From Streptomonospora litoralis (GTDB lineage: Bacteria > Actinomycetota > Actinomycetes > Streptosporangiales > Streptosporangiaceae), in NCBI RefSeq assembly GCF_004323735.1, contig NZ_CP036455.1, forward strand, positions 2,847,101 to 2,911,100: a stretch of DNA of 64,000 nt. Reading direction: 5' to 3'. Position 1 is the first letter of the stretch. Every line of letters begins with the position of its first letter. The notes under the pieces were generated by a model. The model was not told the DNA's origin and searched no databases. It saw only the letters and a list, made by a program, of their open reading frames with translations. Position numbers and translations under genes: made by a program. Shown piece by piece: positions 63,667-64,000 of the stretch.

Positions 63667-64000
63667 TCAGGTCGCGGTCCGGCCGTCGATCGCCTCGCGC
63701 AGGATGTCGGCGTGTCCGGCGTGCTGGGCTGTCTCGGAGATGACGTGCAGGATGACGCCGCGCACGCTGAGCCGGGATCCCCCCTCCTCCCACGGTGCCT
63801 CCGGTGCGGCATAGGTCGCCGACAGGTCGGGCACGGAGGCGATGATCTCCTCGGTCCGGGCGGCGACGTCCTCGTAGCCCGCGATGATCCCGGCCAGGCC
63901 CTCGCCGGGCAGCACGCGGAAGCCGTTCTCGTGGTCGATCATCCACTGCGGGATCTCGCGGGCGGTCCCGGCTTCGATGTCGGCCCAGGTGACGCCTTCG
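63667..64000 (-). CDS. DinB/DUF664-family protein (start outside window)
   Basis: The last 111 residues are visible; the frame is still open at 64000 (GVTWADIEAGTAREIPQWM), so the start lies to the right. Four-helix-bundle DinB-like end: GLAGIIAGYEDVAARTEEII and LHVISETAQHAGHADILREA (His ligands in HVISETAQHAGH). DinB-like proteins are metal-binding, often thiol-dependent transferases. One nt separates it from the AlkZ/YcaQ-like gene, so the two are co-transcribed. Confidence 0.8.
   Translation of the reverse strand, partial: EGVTWADIEAGTAREIPQWMIDHENGFRVLPGEGLAGIIAGYEDVAARTEEIIASVPDLSATYAAPEAPWEEGGSRLSVRGVILHVISETAQHAGHADILREAIDGRTAT

Overview
This is a chromosomal window from a very GC-rich actinomycete. 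The evidence is the strong third-position GC bias, frequent GTG starts (one TTG), many genes that look leaderless (a TANNNT-like hexamer 6-7 nt before the start codon), and the families present: a HemD/winged-helix fusion, a SARP-type regulator with a large ATPase part, a very long one-chain acyl-CoA carboxylase, DUF4180, DUF4166 and a MocR regulator. A member of the Nocardiopsaceae or a related Streptosporangiales group is plausible, but I cannot fix the taxon from the sequence alone. I saw no rRNA, tRNA or CRISPR array.

Layout. 1-10.5 kb: tetrapyrrole genes (hemD end, CbiX-like chelatase), a phosphatase fused to an ADP-ribosylglycohydrolase-like domain, an exported RlpA-like protein, a 1203-residue RecB-like nuclease/helicase, two small membrane proteins and a tyrosine recombinase. 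10.5-20.9 kb: a 771-residue protein with a long disordered tail, a 225-bp element with imperfect terminal inverted repeats, a gene-poor stretch (13.8-15.2 kb), a broken IS200/IS605-type tnpB that has lost its first catalytic Asp, an ankyrin/membrane-protein pair, a Nudix hydrolase, a solo IS605-like end, an amino-acid permease and a decayed phoD fragment. 20.9-31.2 kb: mostly minus-strand metabolic genes (HAD phosphatase, alpha/beta hydrolase, exonuclease III, a second tyrosine recombinase, SDR with a divergent ArsR regulator, DUF418 protein, TPP enzyme). A 1.5-kb gene-poor stretch inside it carries palindromes, a dispersed repeat and another gene remnant.

31.2-50.9 kb: short regulator/enzyme modules. 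There are two separate TetR/VOC pairs, each divergent around its own palindromic operator. An SRPBCC-DUF4166-TetR operon is preceded by a promoter with two copies of a TTGAGCG-N2-CGCTCAA operator. Also present are ribonuclease Z, a DAACS symporter, a perfect 66-bp palindrome, an oxidoreductase, a phytanoyl-CoA dioxygenase-like protein, a MocR regulator divergent from a methyltransferase, a PIG-L deacetylase, a phosphotransferase, a MOSC gene with one premature stop, and a haloacetate-dehalogenase-like hydrolase.

50.9-64 kb: a SARP/ATPase regulator preceded by three heptamer repeats at 11-bp spacing, a VapBC-like toxin-antitoxin pair, the 1819-residue carboxylase, an AhpD-like/DoxX pair, and an AlkZ/YcaQ-like winged-helix protein next to a DinB-like protein that runs off the right edge. 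The window has no single large accessory island. Its most unusual content is the repeats, palindromes and decayed genes in the intergenic stretches, and the compact regulator/operator modules.
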